This document shows positions 8,812 to 17,650 of a stretch of DNA of 64,000 nucleotides, one piece after another (the stretch's first letter is position 1; each line of letters opens with the position of its first letter). The DNA lies in contig DASXOJ010000046.1 in the NCBI GenBank assembly GCA_036494465.1, forward strand, positions 62,001-126,000. The letters are read 5' to 3'. Position numbers and translations under genes: made by a program. The stretch is from CAJCJE01 sp036494465. Lineage in GTDB: Bacteria > Actinomycetota > Actinomycetes > Mycobacteriales > Pseudonocardiaceae. The notes below the pieces were generated by a model. The model was not told the DNA's origin. It saw only the letters and a list, made by a program, of their open reading frames with translations, and made no database searches.

Positions 8812-10161
8812 ATGTTCCGACGAGGAAAACGACTGTTATCGCTGGTGGCGGCGGCTGCTGCCGGAGGTGCTCTGCTAGCGGGCTGCGGTGGCGGCTCCTC
8901 CGCGTCCGGCACGACGTTGACCATGTGGACGTTCAAACAAACACATGTCAAAGCCCTCCAGGACGCGGCAGCCGCGTTCAAGGCGAAAACCGGCATATCA
9001 GTGAACATCACCGCATATGCGCCGGACGCCACCTACACCAGCAAGGTGCAGAGCGCCGCCGCCACGCACGGCCTGCCCGACGTGCTCGAAGTGCACGCGG
9101 CGGGCGAGGACTTCACCTTCGGCGCAGCAGGTTTGCTCACCGACCTCACCCCGGACGTCGACTCGTCGTGGAAATCCCGGTTCCTCACCGGAACCGCCGA
9201 CGCCGGCCTGGTCACCCAGCAGATCTACCAGGCGTCGCTGAACGCCAAGTCCACCCACGACGGCGTCAAGCAGGGCCAGCTGTTCAGCGTTCCGTTCACC
9301 GCGGGCACCTTCGGCGTCGTCTACGCGAACAAGGCGAAACTGAAGGCAGCCGGTCTCGACCCGACCGCGACGCCGAAGACCTGGCAGGACCTGATCAACT
9401 GGTTCAAGGCGACCCCGGGCGGCGTCACGCTCGGCTTGTCCGACTCGTCCACCGGCCTGGACTGGCTGATGGAACCGTTGGCGTACAGCGAACTCGGCAA
9501 AGCCAAGTACGAGGCGCTGTTCGGCAGGGACCGCGCGCAGGACTGGGGCAGCCCCAACGGTCAGGCCGCGCTCGACCTGTACAACCAGATCACCCCGTAC
9601 TGGGCGCCCGGCGACCAGACGCTGTCCATCGACAACGCGGATCTCGCGTTCGCGCAGGGCAAATCCGCGTTCGACATCGGCGGCACGTTCACCGAGTCGT
9701 CCCTGCAACAAGATGGCATGAACCCGGGCAACATCGTCGCGTTCGGCCTCCCACCGGCAGCCGGTGGAGCAATCGGCAGCGACTTCAAGCTCGCCCCGAT
9801 CGCGCTGACCGGGCTCGCCGTCACCAGCCAGACCAAGAACTCCTCGGCCGCCGTGCAGTGGATCAACTTCCTCAGCACCGAATCGGTCGCGGGCAAGTTC
9901 GCGCAGACCTCGTTCGACCTGCCCGCCGTGAACCTTGGCGCGAACGCCAGCAAGGACGTCGGTCCGTACCTGAGCTCGCTGGAGTCCGTGTTCGGCAGCG
10001 GCGACGATGCGTTCAACTCGAACCTGAACGCATTCCAGAGTCCGACCTGGGACATCCAGAAGGCGGGCAACATCGTGATCAAGATGTCGCCGTTGAAGCA
10101 GGCCGATTCGGCGACGGTGAACAACCAGCTCGGTGCCTACAACATCGACAGCTGGAAATAG
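8812..10161 (+). CDS. carbohydrate ABC transporter substrate-binding lipoprotein
   Basis: 449 residues. The ATG at 8812 has AAGGAGGG 11 nt upstream and is followed at once by a signal peptide (RRGKRLL, then an A/L/G core), with lipobox LLAGC and lipid-modified Cys25. An earlier in-frame start at 8764 would bury the signal and is rejected. The body is a family 1 extracellular solute-binding protein (TLTMWTFKQTH start, SVPFTAGTFGVVYANK, GGTFTESSLQQDG). It captures a sugar or oligosaccharide outside the cell and hands it to the two permeases that follow. First gene of the operon reaching to 16504. Confidence 0.93.
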   Translation: MFRRGKRLLSLVAAAAAGGALLAGCGGGSSASGTTLTMWTFKQTHVKALQDAAAAFKAKTGISVNITAYAPDATYTSKVQSAAATHGLPDVLEVHAAGEDFTFGAAGLLTDLTPDVDSSWKSRFLTGTADAGLVTQQIYQASLNAKSTHDGVKQGQLFSVPFTAGTFGVVYANKAKLKAAGLDPTATPKTWQDLINWFKATPGGVTLGLSDSSTGLDWLMEPLAYSELGKAKYEALFGRDRAQDWGSPNGQAALDLYNQITPYWAPGDQTLSIDNADLAFAQGKSAFDIGGTFTESSLQQDGMNPGNIVAFGLPPAAGGAIGSDFKLAPIALTGLAVTSQTKNSSAAVQWINFLSTESVAGKFAQTSFDLPAVNLGANASKDVGPYLSSLESVFGSGDDAFNSNLNAFQSPTWDIQKAGNIVIKMSPLKQADSATVNNQLGAYNIDSWK

Positions 10162-10162
10162 C

Positions 10163-11077
10163 GTGGTCGCGCTCCGGCCGGGCCGAGTAAAGGCAGCGCT
10201 GACCGGTTACGCGTTCGTCGCGCCGGCGATCGTGCTGTTCGCGGTGATGGGCGTCTACACCATCGGTTACGGGCTCGCGCTCAGTTTCGCGCGGTGGAAC
10301 GGGTTCACCCCCACCTGGAGCTGGGTCGGCTTCAGCAACTACCTCGACCTGCTCTACCGCGATCCGGTGTACGCGCCGCTGGTGCGGGGCGCCGCGTTCA
10401 ACACCCTGTCGGTGATGATCGCGGTGCCGGTGCTGACCGTGCTGATCAGCTTCCCGCTCGCGTTCACCATGAACCGGATCCGCCGGTTGCGCACCACGTT
10501 CCGCACCATCTTCTTCCTGCCCTACGTGACCGCCGGGATCGCGGTCTTCTACGCGTGGACCTACGTTCTGCAACCGGACGGGTCGCTCAACTTCATCCTC
10601 AGCCACCTCGGCCTCGGCACGCTCACCCAGCCGCAGGGCTTCCTCGGCAACCCGTCGACCGCGCTGCCGACGTTGATCGTGGTGCAGTCCTGGGGCGCGA
10701 TCCCGATCGGCATTTTGCTCTACCTGACCGGTTTGCAGGGCATCGACAACACCGTGCTGGACGCCGCCCAGATCGACGGCGCGGGCACCACGCGCACCAT
10801 GACCGCGATCATCTGGCCGTTGCTGCGGCCGATCACCGCTGCGGTCGTCATGCTCAACGTGCGCGACGCGCTCCAGGGCTTCCAGATCTTCCTGATCATG
10901 ACCAACGGCGGGCCGGGCACGGACACCACCGTGCTCGGCCTGGAGTCCTACACGCTCGCCTTCAACGCGAACCTCGGGCCGACGCTCGGTCTGGCCAGCG
11001 CGCTGGGCTGGATCCTGTTCGTGGTCGCGTTGCTGCTGGCCGCAGGCAACCTGCGCCTGCTGCGGAGCCGCGCATGA
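10163..11077 (+). CDS. sugar ABC transporter permease (MalF-like)
   Basis: 304 residues from the GTG at 10163, just after the binding-protein stop; an in-frame GTG at 10187 is possible. Six transmembrane segments are visible, beginning GYAFVAPAIVLFAVMGVYTIGYG. The cytoplasmic EAA-type loop (LDAAQIDGAGTTRTMTAIIWPLLRP) that docks onto the ATPase is intact. It forms a heterodimer with the next permease, whose start overlaps this stop (ATGA). The operon encodes no ATPase, so a shared MsiK/MsmX-type subunit from elsewhere must energise it, as in many actinobacterial sugar transporters. Confidence 0.92.
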   Translation: MVALRPGRVKAALTGYAFVAPAIVLFAVMGVYTIGYGLALSFARWNGFTPTWSWVGFSNYLDLLYRDPVYAPLVRGAAFNTLSVMIAVPVLTVLISFPLAFTMNRIRRLRTTFRTIFFLPYVTAGIAVFYAWTYVLQPDGSLNFILSHLGLGTLTQPQGFLGNPSTALPTLIVVQSWGAIPIGILLYLTGLQGIDNTVLDAAQIDGAGTTRTMTAIIWPLLRPITAAVVMLNVRDALQGFQIFLIMTNGGPGTDTTVLGLESYTLAFNANLGPTLGLASALGWILFVVALLLAAGNLRLLRSRA

Positions 11078-11892
11078 AACGACTGCCGCGCGTGATCACC
11101 TACCTGGTCCTGGTCATCTACGCGCTGATCAGCCTGTACCCGTTCGCGCTGATGGTGTCCGGGGCGCTGAAGAACGACCAGGAGATCCGGGTCGACGGCC
11201 ACCTGATCCCGCACCAGCCGACCCTGGCCACCCTCATCCACACCTGGACCCAGCTGCACTTCTTCAGCTACTTCACCAACTCGCTTGAGGTCACCGGATT
11301 CACCACGCTCGGCGTGCTGGTGATCTACTCGCTCGCCGGTTACGCGTTCGGCGTGCTCAGCTTTCCCGGCCGCAAGCTGCTCTACGGGCTGTTCGTGGCG
11401 TTGATGTTCGTACCGGGCATCACGATGCTGCTGCCGGTCGTGCTGTTGCAGAGCAAGCTCGGCATCCTCGGCACCCATCTCGGCATCATCCTGCCCTTCA
11501 TCAACGGCACCGCGCCGCTGTCCGTGCTGGTCATGACCAGCAACTTCCGCGCGGTGCCCACCGAACTGCGGGAATCGGCGCGCTGCGACGGCGCGGGCGA
11601 GCTGCGCACGTTCTACTCCATCTACCTACCCACCTGCCGGCCCGCGCTGACCACGATCGCGCTGCTCACGGCCATCCCGACCTGGAACGAGTACGTGCTG
11701 ACCCGGGTCTCGCTGAACGACCCGTCGACCTTCACGCTCCCGATCGCGCTCCAGAACCTGAACGCGACGCTCACGCCGCAGCAGAACGTGCTGATGGCCG
11801 CGTCGCTGATCATCGTGATCCCCGTGGTGATCCTCTTCGTGCTGTGTCAGCGGTACTTTGTGAACGGGTTGCAGGGCGCGGTGAAGGGCTGA
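11074..11892 (+). CDS. sugar ABC transporter permease (MalG-like)
   Basis: 272 residues from the ATG at 11074, overlapping the previous stop by 4 nt. Six hydrophobic segments occur and the EAA loop reads ELRESARCDGAGELRTFYSIYLP, the signature of the CUT1 second permease. Partner of the preceding permease in the membrane channel. Its stop overlaps the next start (TGATG). Upstream in-frame reading from 10294 is a shadow of the first permease. Confidence 0.92.
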   Translation: MKRLPRVITYLVLVIYALISLYPFALMVSGALKNDQEIRVDGHLIPHQPTLATLIHTWTQLHFFSYFTNSLEVTGFTTLGVLVIYSLAGYAFGVLSFPGRKLLYGLFVALMFVPGITMLLPVVLLQSKLGILGTHLGIILPFINGTAPLSVLVMTSNFRAVPTELRESARCDGAGELRTFYSIYLPTCRPALTTIALLTAIPTWNEYVLTRVSLNDPSTFTLPIALQNLNATLTPQQNVLMAASLIIVIPVVILFVLCQRYFVNGLQGAVKG

Positions 11893-12713
11893 TGGACATG
11901 CGGGTACTGGTGACCGGAGCGGGTGGCGGACTCGGCAGGGAGACGGTGACACGGCTGCGCGCGGAGGGCCACTCGGTCCGCGCACACGACCGCATCGACG
12001 GATCCGGCGACCTCCTTGACACGGATCTCGCCGAGTTGATGAGCGATATCGACGCGGTCGTGCACGCGGCTGCGCTGCCGTCACCGGGCGCGGGCACCGA
12101 GGACGAGGTGTTCACCAACAACGTCAACGCCGCCTACCAGGTGCTCTACGCGGCGGGCCGCGCCGGGATCAAGCGGATCGTCTACATCTCCAGCCTGTCC
12201 GCGCTCGGCATCGCCTGGTCGAGCCGGGACGTGTCGCCCGAGTTCGTGCCGATCACCGAAGATCACCCCTACCTCGGCGAGGACACCTACGGCCTGTCCA
12301 AGTACCTCGGCGAACTGATCGCCGACACGGCAGCCCGCCGATTCGATGCGACGATCATCAGCCTGCGCTTCCCGTTCCTCGGCACCGGCGACCGCATGCG
12401 CGACCACATCGCAGGCGTACGCGAGGACCCCGCGCCGGAACGGGTCGGCCTCTGGGGCTGGCTGGACACCCGCGACGCCGCCGGTGCGATCGCCGCCGCG
12501 CTGGTCGCGCCCGCCGAACCCGGCAATCACGTGGTGAACGTCGCCGCCCCCGACACCACAGCCGTGGTGCCCACCCGCGACCTGCTGGCCAGATACCACC
12601 CGAGCACCCGAGTTGACGCCGACCTGCCCGGTTTCAGCACCCCGTTCGACACCACCCGCGCCCGCGACCTGCTCCACTTCATGCCCGAGCACCAGTGGAG
12701 GACCGAGGAATGA
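11892..12713 (+). CDS. NAD(P)-dependent epimerase/dehydratase (extended SDR)
   Basis: 273 residues. The Rossmann motif VTGAGGGLG (GxxGxxG) is at the N-terminus, the middle strand reads VVHAAALPSPG, and the catalytic YGLSK (YxxxK) is followed by YLGE. This fits sugar epimerases/dehydrogenases such as uronate dehydrogenase. A second ATG lies 6 nt inside. The start overlaps the permease stop and the end overlaps ThuA (ATGA), placing it firmly in the operon. It may oxidise or epimerise the imported sugar; uronate dehydrogenase activity is a plausible guess, not shown. Confidence 0.87.
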   Translation: MDMRVLVTGAGGGLGRETVTRLRAEGHSVRAHDRIDGSGDLLDTDLAELMSDIDAVVHAAALPSPGAGTEDEVFTNNVNAAYQVLYAAGRAGIKRIVYISSLSALGIAWSSRDVSPEFVPITEDHPYLGEDTYGLSKYLGELIADTAARRFDATIISLRFPFLGTGDRMRDHIAGVREDPAPERVGLWGWLDTRDAAGAIAAALVAPAEPGNHVVNVAAPDTTAVVPTRDLLARYHPSTRVDADLPGFSTPFDTTRARDLLHFMPEHQWRTEE

Positions 12714-13312
12714 CCCGTGCGCTGATCGTGCGCGGCGGCTGGGAGGGCCACTTTCCGGTCGAGGCGACCGACCGCTACGCCGCCGAACTGCGCGCCCGCG
12801 ACTACCAGGTGACCGTATCGGACACACTGGACAGTTACCTGGACGCGGACCTGCTCGCCGCCAGCGACCTGATCGTGCAGTGCTGGACCATGGGCACCAT
12901 CACCAGCGAACAGCTCGCCGGTCTCTCGGCGGCCGTCCGCGCGGGCACCGGATTCGCCGGTTGGCACGGCGGGATCATCGACTCGTTCCGGGCCGAACCC
13001 GGCTACCACCTGATCACCGGCGGCCAGTTCGTCCACCACCCCAAGGGTTTCGTGGACTACACCGTGCGTCCGGTGTCCGAGCTGCTCGCCGATCTCGGCG
13101 AGTTCCCTGTGCACACCGAGCTGTACACCGTGCATGTGGACCCGTCGATCCAGATCCATGCGGTTACCGGCACCGCGACGCCGGTGGCCTGGACCAGGAA
13201 CTGGCGCGGTGGCAAGGTGTTCGTGACCACCCTCGGCCACCACCCTCCCGATTTCGAGGTGCCGGAAACCAGCGAGCTGATCATCAGGGGGCTGTTGTGG
13301 GCGACGCGTTGA
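12710..13312 (+). CDS. ThuA-domain (trehalose-utilisation-like) protein
   Basis: 200 residues from the ATG at 12710, preceded by GGACCGAGGA. Features of the ThuA fold (glutamine-amidotransferase-like) are ALIVRGGWEGH at the start, SDLIVQCWTMG, a GFAGWHGGIIDSFR segment and GGQFVHHP. ThuA proteins sit in many disaccharide-utilisation operons beside Gfo/Idh dehydrogenases and are thought to act on 3-keto-glycosides or related intermediates; their chemistry is poorly defined. Overlaps its upstream neighbour by 4 nt, and the next gene starts inside its end. Confidence 0.88.
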   Translation: MTRALIVRGGWEGHFPVEATDRYAAELRARDYQVTVSDTLDSYLDADLLAASDLIVQCWTMGTITSEQLAGLSAAVRAGTGFAGWHGGIIDSFRAEPGYHLITGGQFVHHPKGFVDYTVRPVSELLADLGEFPVHTELYTVHVDPSIQIHAVTGTATPVAWTRNWRGGKVFVTTLGHHPPDFEVPETSELIIRGLLWATR

Positions 13313-14367
13313 GGGTCGGCATCATCGGGATCGGCCAGATCAGCGGTCAGTACCTGAAAACGTTGCCGCGCTTGACCAATCTCGACGTCACCGCCGTTGC
13401 CGACCTCGACCCCGCCCGCACCGTCCCCGGCATCCGCACGCTCACGCCCGCGCAGCTCTACGCGGCCGACGACGTCGACATCGTGCTCAACCTGACCATC
13501 CCCGCCGCGCACCACGATGTCGCGCTCGCCGCGATCGCCGCAGGCAAGTCCGTCTACGGCGAAAAACCCCTCGCCGCCACCACCACCCAAGCCCGCGAAG
13601 TCCTGAACGCGGCGAAAAAAGCAGGCATCGCGGTCGGCTGCGCCCCGGACACCGTGCTCGGCACCGGCATCCAGACCGCGCGCGCCGTGCTCGACGCGGG
13701 CGAGATCGGCAAACCGATCGCGGCGACGGCCTTCATGACCACGCCCGGCCACGAGCGCTGGCACCCAGCGCCCGAGTTCTACTACCAGCCCGGCGGCGGA
13801 CCACTGCTCGACATGGGCCCGTACTACCTGACCGCGCTGGTCACCCTGCTCGGTCCGGTGCGGCGCGTGGTCGGCATGTCGGCGACTCCGCAGGCCACCC
13901 GCACCACCGTCGCCGGTAAGACCTTCCCGGTCGAGGTGGCCACGCACGTGACCGGTGTGCTGGAACACGCGAACGGCGCACTGTCGACGTTGCTGATGAG
14001 CTTCGACGTGTGGGCGGCCGACCTGCCCAGGATCGAGGTGTACGGCACCGGCGGCAGCCTGTCCGTGCCCGACCCGAACGGTTTCCACGGCCCGGTCCGC
14101 ATCTTCCGCGCGGGCGCGGAATCCTGGGCCGATCAGCCCGAATCCGGCGGTTACCCGAACGCCGCGCGCGGCTACGGCCTCGCCGATCTGGCTCGCGCCA
14201 TCCGCACCGGCGGCACGCCTCGCGCCAACGGACTGCTCGCGTTTCACGTACTCGACGTGATGGAGTCGCTGCTCACGGCAGCCGAAACCGGCACCTCGAT
14301 CACCATCACCAGCGACGTCGACCGTCCCGCTCCGGTCCCGTTCGGCGCTCGACCCGAGGAGGCATAG
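13297..14367 (+). CDS. Gfo/Idh/MocA family NAD(P)-dependent oxidoreductase
   Basis: 356 residues. The N-terminal Rossmann fold begins VGIIGIGQISGQY; GEKPLA carries the conserved Lys of the EKP motif. The C-terminal alpha/beta substrate domain includes GGGPLLDMGPYYL. GTG 13297, with AGGGG upstream, overlaps ThuA by 16 nt; a TTG at 13309 is an alternative. The enzyme probably oxidises or reduces a sugar hydroxyl in the same pathway as its neighbour at 14367. The substrate cannot be read. Confidence 0.9.
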   Translation: MGDALRVGIIGIGQISGQYLKTLPRLTNLDVTAVADLDPARTVPGIRTLTPAQLYAADDVDIVLNLTIPAAHHDVALAAIAAGKSVYGEKPLAATTTQAREVLNAAKKAGIAVGCAPDTVLGTGIQTARAVLDAGEIGKPIAATAFMTTPGHERWHPAPEFYYQPGGGPLLDMGPYYLTALVTLLGPVRRVVGMSATPQATRTTVAGKTFPVEVATHVTGVLEHANGALSTLLMSFDVWAADLPRIEVYGTGGSLSVPDPNGFHGPVRIFRAGAESWADQPESGGYPNAARGYGLADLARAIRTGGTPRANGLLAFHVLDVMESLLTAAETGTSITITSDVDRPAPVPFGARPEEA

Positions 14368-15485
14368 TGCGTGTTGGCATGGTCGGTCATGCGTTCATGG
14401 GCGCGGTGCACTCGCAAGCCTGGCGAACCGCACCGCACTTCTTCGATCTGCCCGACCTCGAACTGACCGCGATCTGCGGCCGGGACGAGAACCGGGTCCG
14501 CGCGGCAGCGGACAAATTCGGTTGGCGCAGCTACGAAACCGACTGGCGCGCACTCATCGCCCGGGACGATATCGACATCGTCGACATCTGCACGCCCGGC
14601 GACAGCCACGCCGCGATCGCGATCGCCGCCCTCCAGGAGGGCAAACACGTGCTGTGTGAGAAACCGCTGGCCAACACGGTCGCCGAGGCGGTCGCCATGG
14701 TCGCCGCCGCCGAGCGCGCCACGGGTTTCGCGATGACCGCGTTCAACTACCGCCGGGTGCCCGCGCTCGCGCTGGCCCGCCAACTCATCGAAGCGGGTCG
14801 CCTCGGCACTGTTCGCCACGTCCGCGCGCAGTACCTCCAGGACTGGCTGGTCGACCCGGACTTCCCGCTCACCTGGCGCCTGGACGCGGAGCAGGCCGGT
14901 TCTGGTGCGCTGGGCGATCTCGGCGCGCACATCGTCGACCTGAGCCAGTGGCTGACGGGCCAGCGCATCACCAGCGTCGGCGCGCTGCTGCACACGTTCA
15001 TCGACGAGCGCCCGCTGCCCGGGTCGGACGAGCGCGGTCCGGTCACCGTGGACGACGCGGCACTGTTCACCGCGCGGTTCGACGGCGGCGCGATCGGTTC
15101 GTTCGAGGCGACCCGCTTCGCGACCGGTCGCAAGAACAGCATGCGCATCGAGATCAACGGCTCGGCGGGCAGCCTCGCGTTCGACTTCGAGACCATGAAC
15201 GAACTGTCCTTTTACGACGGGCAGGAGACGAACGCGGGCTTCCGCCGCATTCTCGCCACCGAATCCACCCACCCCTACATCGACGCCTGGTGGCCACCCG
15301 GTCACGGTCTCGGCTACGAGCACACGTTCACCCACCAGGTGGTCGACTTCGTCACCGCGATCGGCAACGGCGAACAGCCGCGCCCCTCGTTCGCGGACGG
15401 CCTCCAGGTGCAACAGGTGCTTGCTGCCGTCCAGTCGAGCGGCCAGGCCGCAGGCACGCACATCCCCGTCCCTGGCAAGAACTAG
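14367..15485 (+). CDS. Gfo/Idh/MocA family NAD(P)-dependent oxidoreductase (second copy)
   Basis: 372 residues from the GTG at 14367, which shares its G with the previous TAG and follows GAGGAGG. Rossmann start VGMVGHAFMGAVHSQAW, CEKPLA motif and SGALGDLGAHIVDL are typical. It is clearly diverged from the first copy, so the two probably act on successive steps, for example 3-oxidation and later reduction. The C-terminal ITRTHTQ-like region is rich in His, which may belong to the substrate pocket. Part of the transporter operon, 11 nt before the isomerase. Confidence 0.9.
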   Translation: MRVGMVGHAFMGAVHSQAWRTAPHFFDLPDLELTAICGRDENRVRAAADKFGWRSYETDWRALIARDDIDIVDICTPGDSHAAIAIAALQEGKHVLCEKPLANTVAEAVAMVAAAERATGFAMTAFNYRRVPALALARQLIEAGRLGTVRHVRAQYLQDWLVDPDFPLTWRLDAEQAGSGALGDLGAHIVDLSQWLTGQRITSVGALLHTFIDERPLPGSDERGPVTVDDAALFTARFDGGAIGSFEATRFATGRKNSMRIEINGSAGSLAFDFETMNELSFYDGQETNAGFRRILATESTHPYIDAWWPPGHGLGYEHTFTHQVVDFVTAIGNGEQPRPSFADGLQVQQVLAAVQSSGQAAGTHIPVPGKN

Positions 15486-15496
15486 GAGGCCGCGCC

Positions 15497-16504
15497 ATGG
15501 CACGCCCGATCACCCTGTTCACCGGCCAGTGGGCCGACCTGCCGTTCACCGAGGTCTGCCGACTTGCGTCCGAGTGGGGTTACGACGGTCTGGAAGTCGC
15601 CACCTGGGGCGACCACTTCGACGTGCAAGCCGCGCTCAACGACGAGGACTACCTACCGCGTTTCAAGGAAACCCTGGCCAGGCACAACCTCGGCTGCTGG
15701 ACCATCTCCTGCCACCTGACCAGCCAGGCCGTCTGCGACCACCCGATCGACGAGCGGCACAAGGCGATTCTCACGTCCCGCGTCTGGGGCGACGGCGACC
15801 CGGAAGGCGTGCGCCAGCGAGCGGCGGCCGAAATCAAGGACACCGCGCGGGCGGCAGCCAAACTCGGTGTCACAACCGTCGTCGGGTTCACCGGATCGTC
15901 CATCTGGCACACCGTCGCCATGTTCCCGCCGGTCCCGCCCGAGATGATCGACCGGGGCTTCGCCGACTTCGCGGACCGCTGGAACCCGATCCTGGACGTG
16001 TTCGACGAGGTCGGCGTCCGCTACGCGCACGAGGTGCACCCGAGCGAGATCGCCTACGACTACTGGACGACGGTCCGCGCACTGGAAGCCGTGAACCACC
16101 GACCGGCCTTCGGCCTGAACTTCGATCCGAGCCACTTCGTCTGGCAGGACCTGGATCCGGTCGGGTTTCTCTACGACTTCCGCGACCGCATCTACCACGT
16201 GGACTGCAAGGAGTCGGTCAAGCGGTTCGACGGGCGCAACGGCAGGCTCGGCTCGCACCTTGGCTGGGGCGATCCGCGGCGCGGCTGGGACTTCGTGTCC
16301 ACCGGGCACGGCGATGTGCCGTGGGAGCAGTGTTTCCGGATGCTGAACAGCATCGGCTACACCGGCCCGATCTCCATCGAGTGGGAGGACGCGGGCATGG
16401 ACCGGTTGATCGGCGCGCCGGACGCGCTGGCGTTCGTGCGGCGGTTGAGCCAGATCGAGCCGCCCGCCGCGTCCTTCGACGCCGCGTTCAGCTCCGGCGA
16501 CTGA
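15497..16504 (+). CDS. sugar phosphate isomerase/epimerase (xylose-isomerase-like TIM barrel)
   Basis: 335 residues from the ATG at 15497, preceded by AGGAGG. The barrel shows likely metal ligands in HEVHPSE, FDPSH, HVDCKE and the late IEWED. This fits the AP-endonuclease-2/IolE-like superfamily that isomerises or dehydrates keto-sugars. Last gene of the plus-strand operon; its 3' end overlaps the convergent hydrolase by 17 nt. Together with ThuA and two Gfo/Idh enzymes it looks like a keto-glycoside or inositol-like degradation route. Confidence 0.9.
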   Translation: MARPITLFTGQWADLPFTEVCRLASEWGYDGLEVATWGDHFDVQAALNDEDYLPRFKETLARHNLGCWTISCHLTSQAVCDHPIDERHKAILTSRVWGDGDPEGVRQRAAAEIKDTARAAAKLGVTTVVGFTGSSIWHTVAMFPPVPPEMIDRGFADFADRWNPILDVFDEVGVRYAHEVHPSEIAYDYWTTVRALEAVNHRPAFGLNFDPSHFVWQDLDPVGFLYDFRDRIYHVDCKESVKRFDGRNGRLGSHLGWGDPRRGWDFVSTGHGDVPWEQCFRMLNSIGYTGPISIEWEDAGMDRLIGAPDALAFVRRLSQIEPPAASFDAAFSSGD

Positions 16505-17153
16505 GCAGTTCCGGCAGCACGTCCAGTACGGCGGCCCAGGCGGGGCTGTCTGGTTGCAGGTGCGCGAAATGGTCGCCGGGCACCTCGATCAGGCGCGCCC
16601 CGGTCTTGGCCGAGTACGCCTCGCTCTGCGCGAACGGCACCAGCTGGTCCGTTCTACTGTGGACACACACAACCGGAACCCTCGGTGTCATGCCGATCGG
16701 ATCGGCCTTCGCATAGTGCTCCGGCACCTCCTCCGGCGTCCCGCCCATCAGCCTCAGCACCGACCGACCACCAACGCGGTCCCTCGCCGCGGTCGCCAGA
16801 TCCAGCACGCCAGCCTGCGCGACCACCCCGGCCAGCCGCCCGTACTGCGCCGCGTACACCGCGAGCTGCCCACCAGCCGAATGGCCCACCGCGACGACAT
16901 CGCCGGTCAGGCTCGCGACACCAGCGAGCACATCGGCGGCCATCGATTCCCAATCCGATCGCCGGTACTCCAGATTGACCGCCGTGTAGCCGCGTTCGGC
17001 CAGATCTTCGGCGAGCGGTCGGCCTATCGATGCGTCGTACTCCGGTCGCCAGAAGCCGCCATGGATGATCAGCACGGTGCCCGGGTGGTGTACCTGTTCC
17101 GGCACATAGTGCTCGATGTACTGATCGGGTTCGGGGCCGTAGCGCTCCTTCAC
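16488..17153 (-). CDS. alpha/beta hydrolase
   Basis: 221 residues from GTG 17153, whose GTGA overlaps the stop of the DUF309 gene; ATG 17177 would add 8 residues. Motifs: oxyanion segment IHGGFWRPEYD, nucleophile GHSAGG, Asp in HSRTDQLVP and His in GDHFAHL. The HGGFW motif is that of the carboxylesterase/kynurenine-formamidase-like branch. Cytoplasmic, no signal peptide. Coupled to the DUF309 gene. Confidence 0.87.
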   Translation of the reverse strand: MKERYGPEPDQYIEHYVPEQVHHPGTVLIIHGGFWRPEYDASIGRPLAEDLAERGYTAVNLEYRRSDWESMAADVLAGVASLTGDVVAVGHSAGGQLAVYAAQYGRLAGVVAQAGVLDLATAARDRVGGRSVLRLMGGTPEEVPEHYAKADPIGMTPRVPVVCVHSRTDQLVPFAQSEAYSAKTGARLIEVPGDHFAHLQPDSPAWAAVLDVLPELLSRRS

Positions 17154-17614
17154 GCGCTTTCCCGCAGTCGCGGCCATTCGATCTCGCTCGACTCGGCCTG
17201 CCGAGCGGCCCAGCGCAGCAGGCCCGCGATGTCGATGTGGTGCGGCGGCCGGTCGGCGTAGGGGCGGATGTTGGCCGCGCCCCTGGTCAGCAGCGCGGAC
17301 GCACCGGATGAGTTGCCGCGCGCCGCGTGGGTCAGGCCGACCGCGAGCTGCGCGAGGCCGCGCCACAGTTCGCGGTCCGCCTCCGGCGCGGACTTCCACG
17401 CGTCTTCCAGGACTTCGTGGGCGTGGAACGGCTTTTCGGCGTCGAGCAGGCGTTGCGCCTCGGCGAGGGATTCGGCTGGCGTGCGCACGATGCCTTCCGG
17501 ATACCGCTCGACGCCGGGGCTGCCATAGGGGAGTGGCCTGCCGAGGCCGTCGCGCGGCCGGGCGTTGCGCGCCCGTCCGGTCTGGTCCCGGTCTCGGCCC
17601 TGTTCCGAACTCAC
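17150..17614 (-). CDS. DUF309 protein
   Basis: 154 residues from GTG 17614. The diagnostic DUF309 signature is FHAHEVLEDAWK, followed by WRGLAQLAVGLTHAARGN and RGAANI. The family is a helical bundle of unknown function, common in actinobacteria and bacilli. Codons upstream of 17614 are closed by TAG. Divergent from the membrane-protein gene at 17651; the 36-nt gap must hold both promoters. Confidence 0.85.
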   Translation of the reverse strand: MSSEQGRDRDQTGRARNARPRDGLGRPLPYGSPGVERYPEGIVRTPAESLAEAQRLLDAEKPFHAHEVLEDAWKSAPEADRELWRGLAQLAVGLTHAARGNSSGASALLTRGAANIRPYADRPPHHIDIAGLLRWAARQAESSEIEWPRLRESA

Positions 17615-17650
17615 TACCCGATCATGCCACCTTCCGATATAGTGAAGTGC

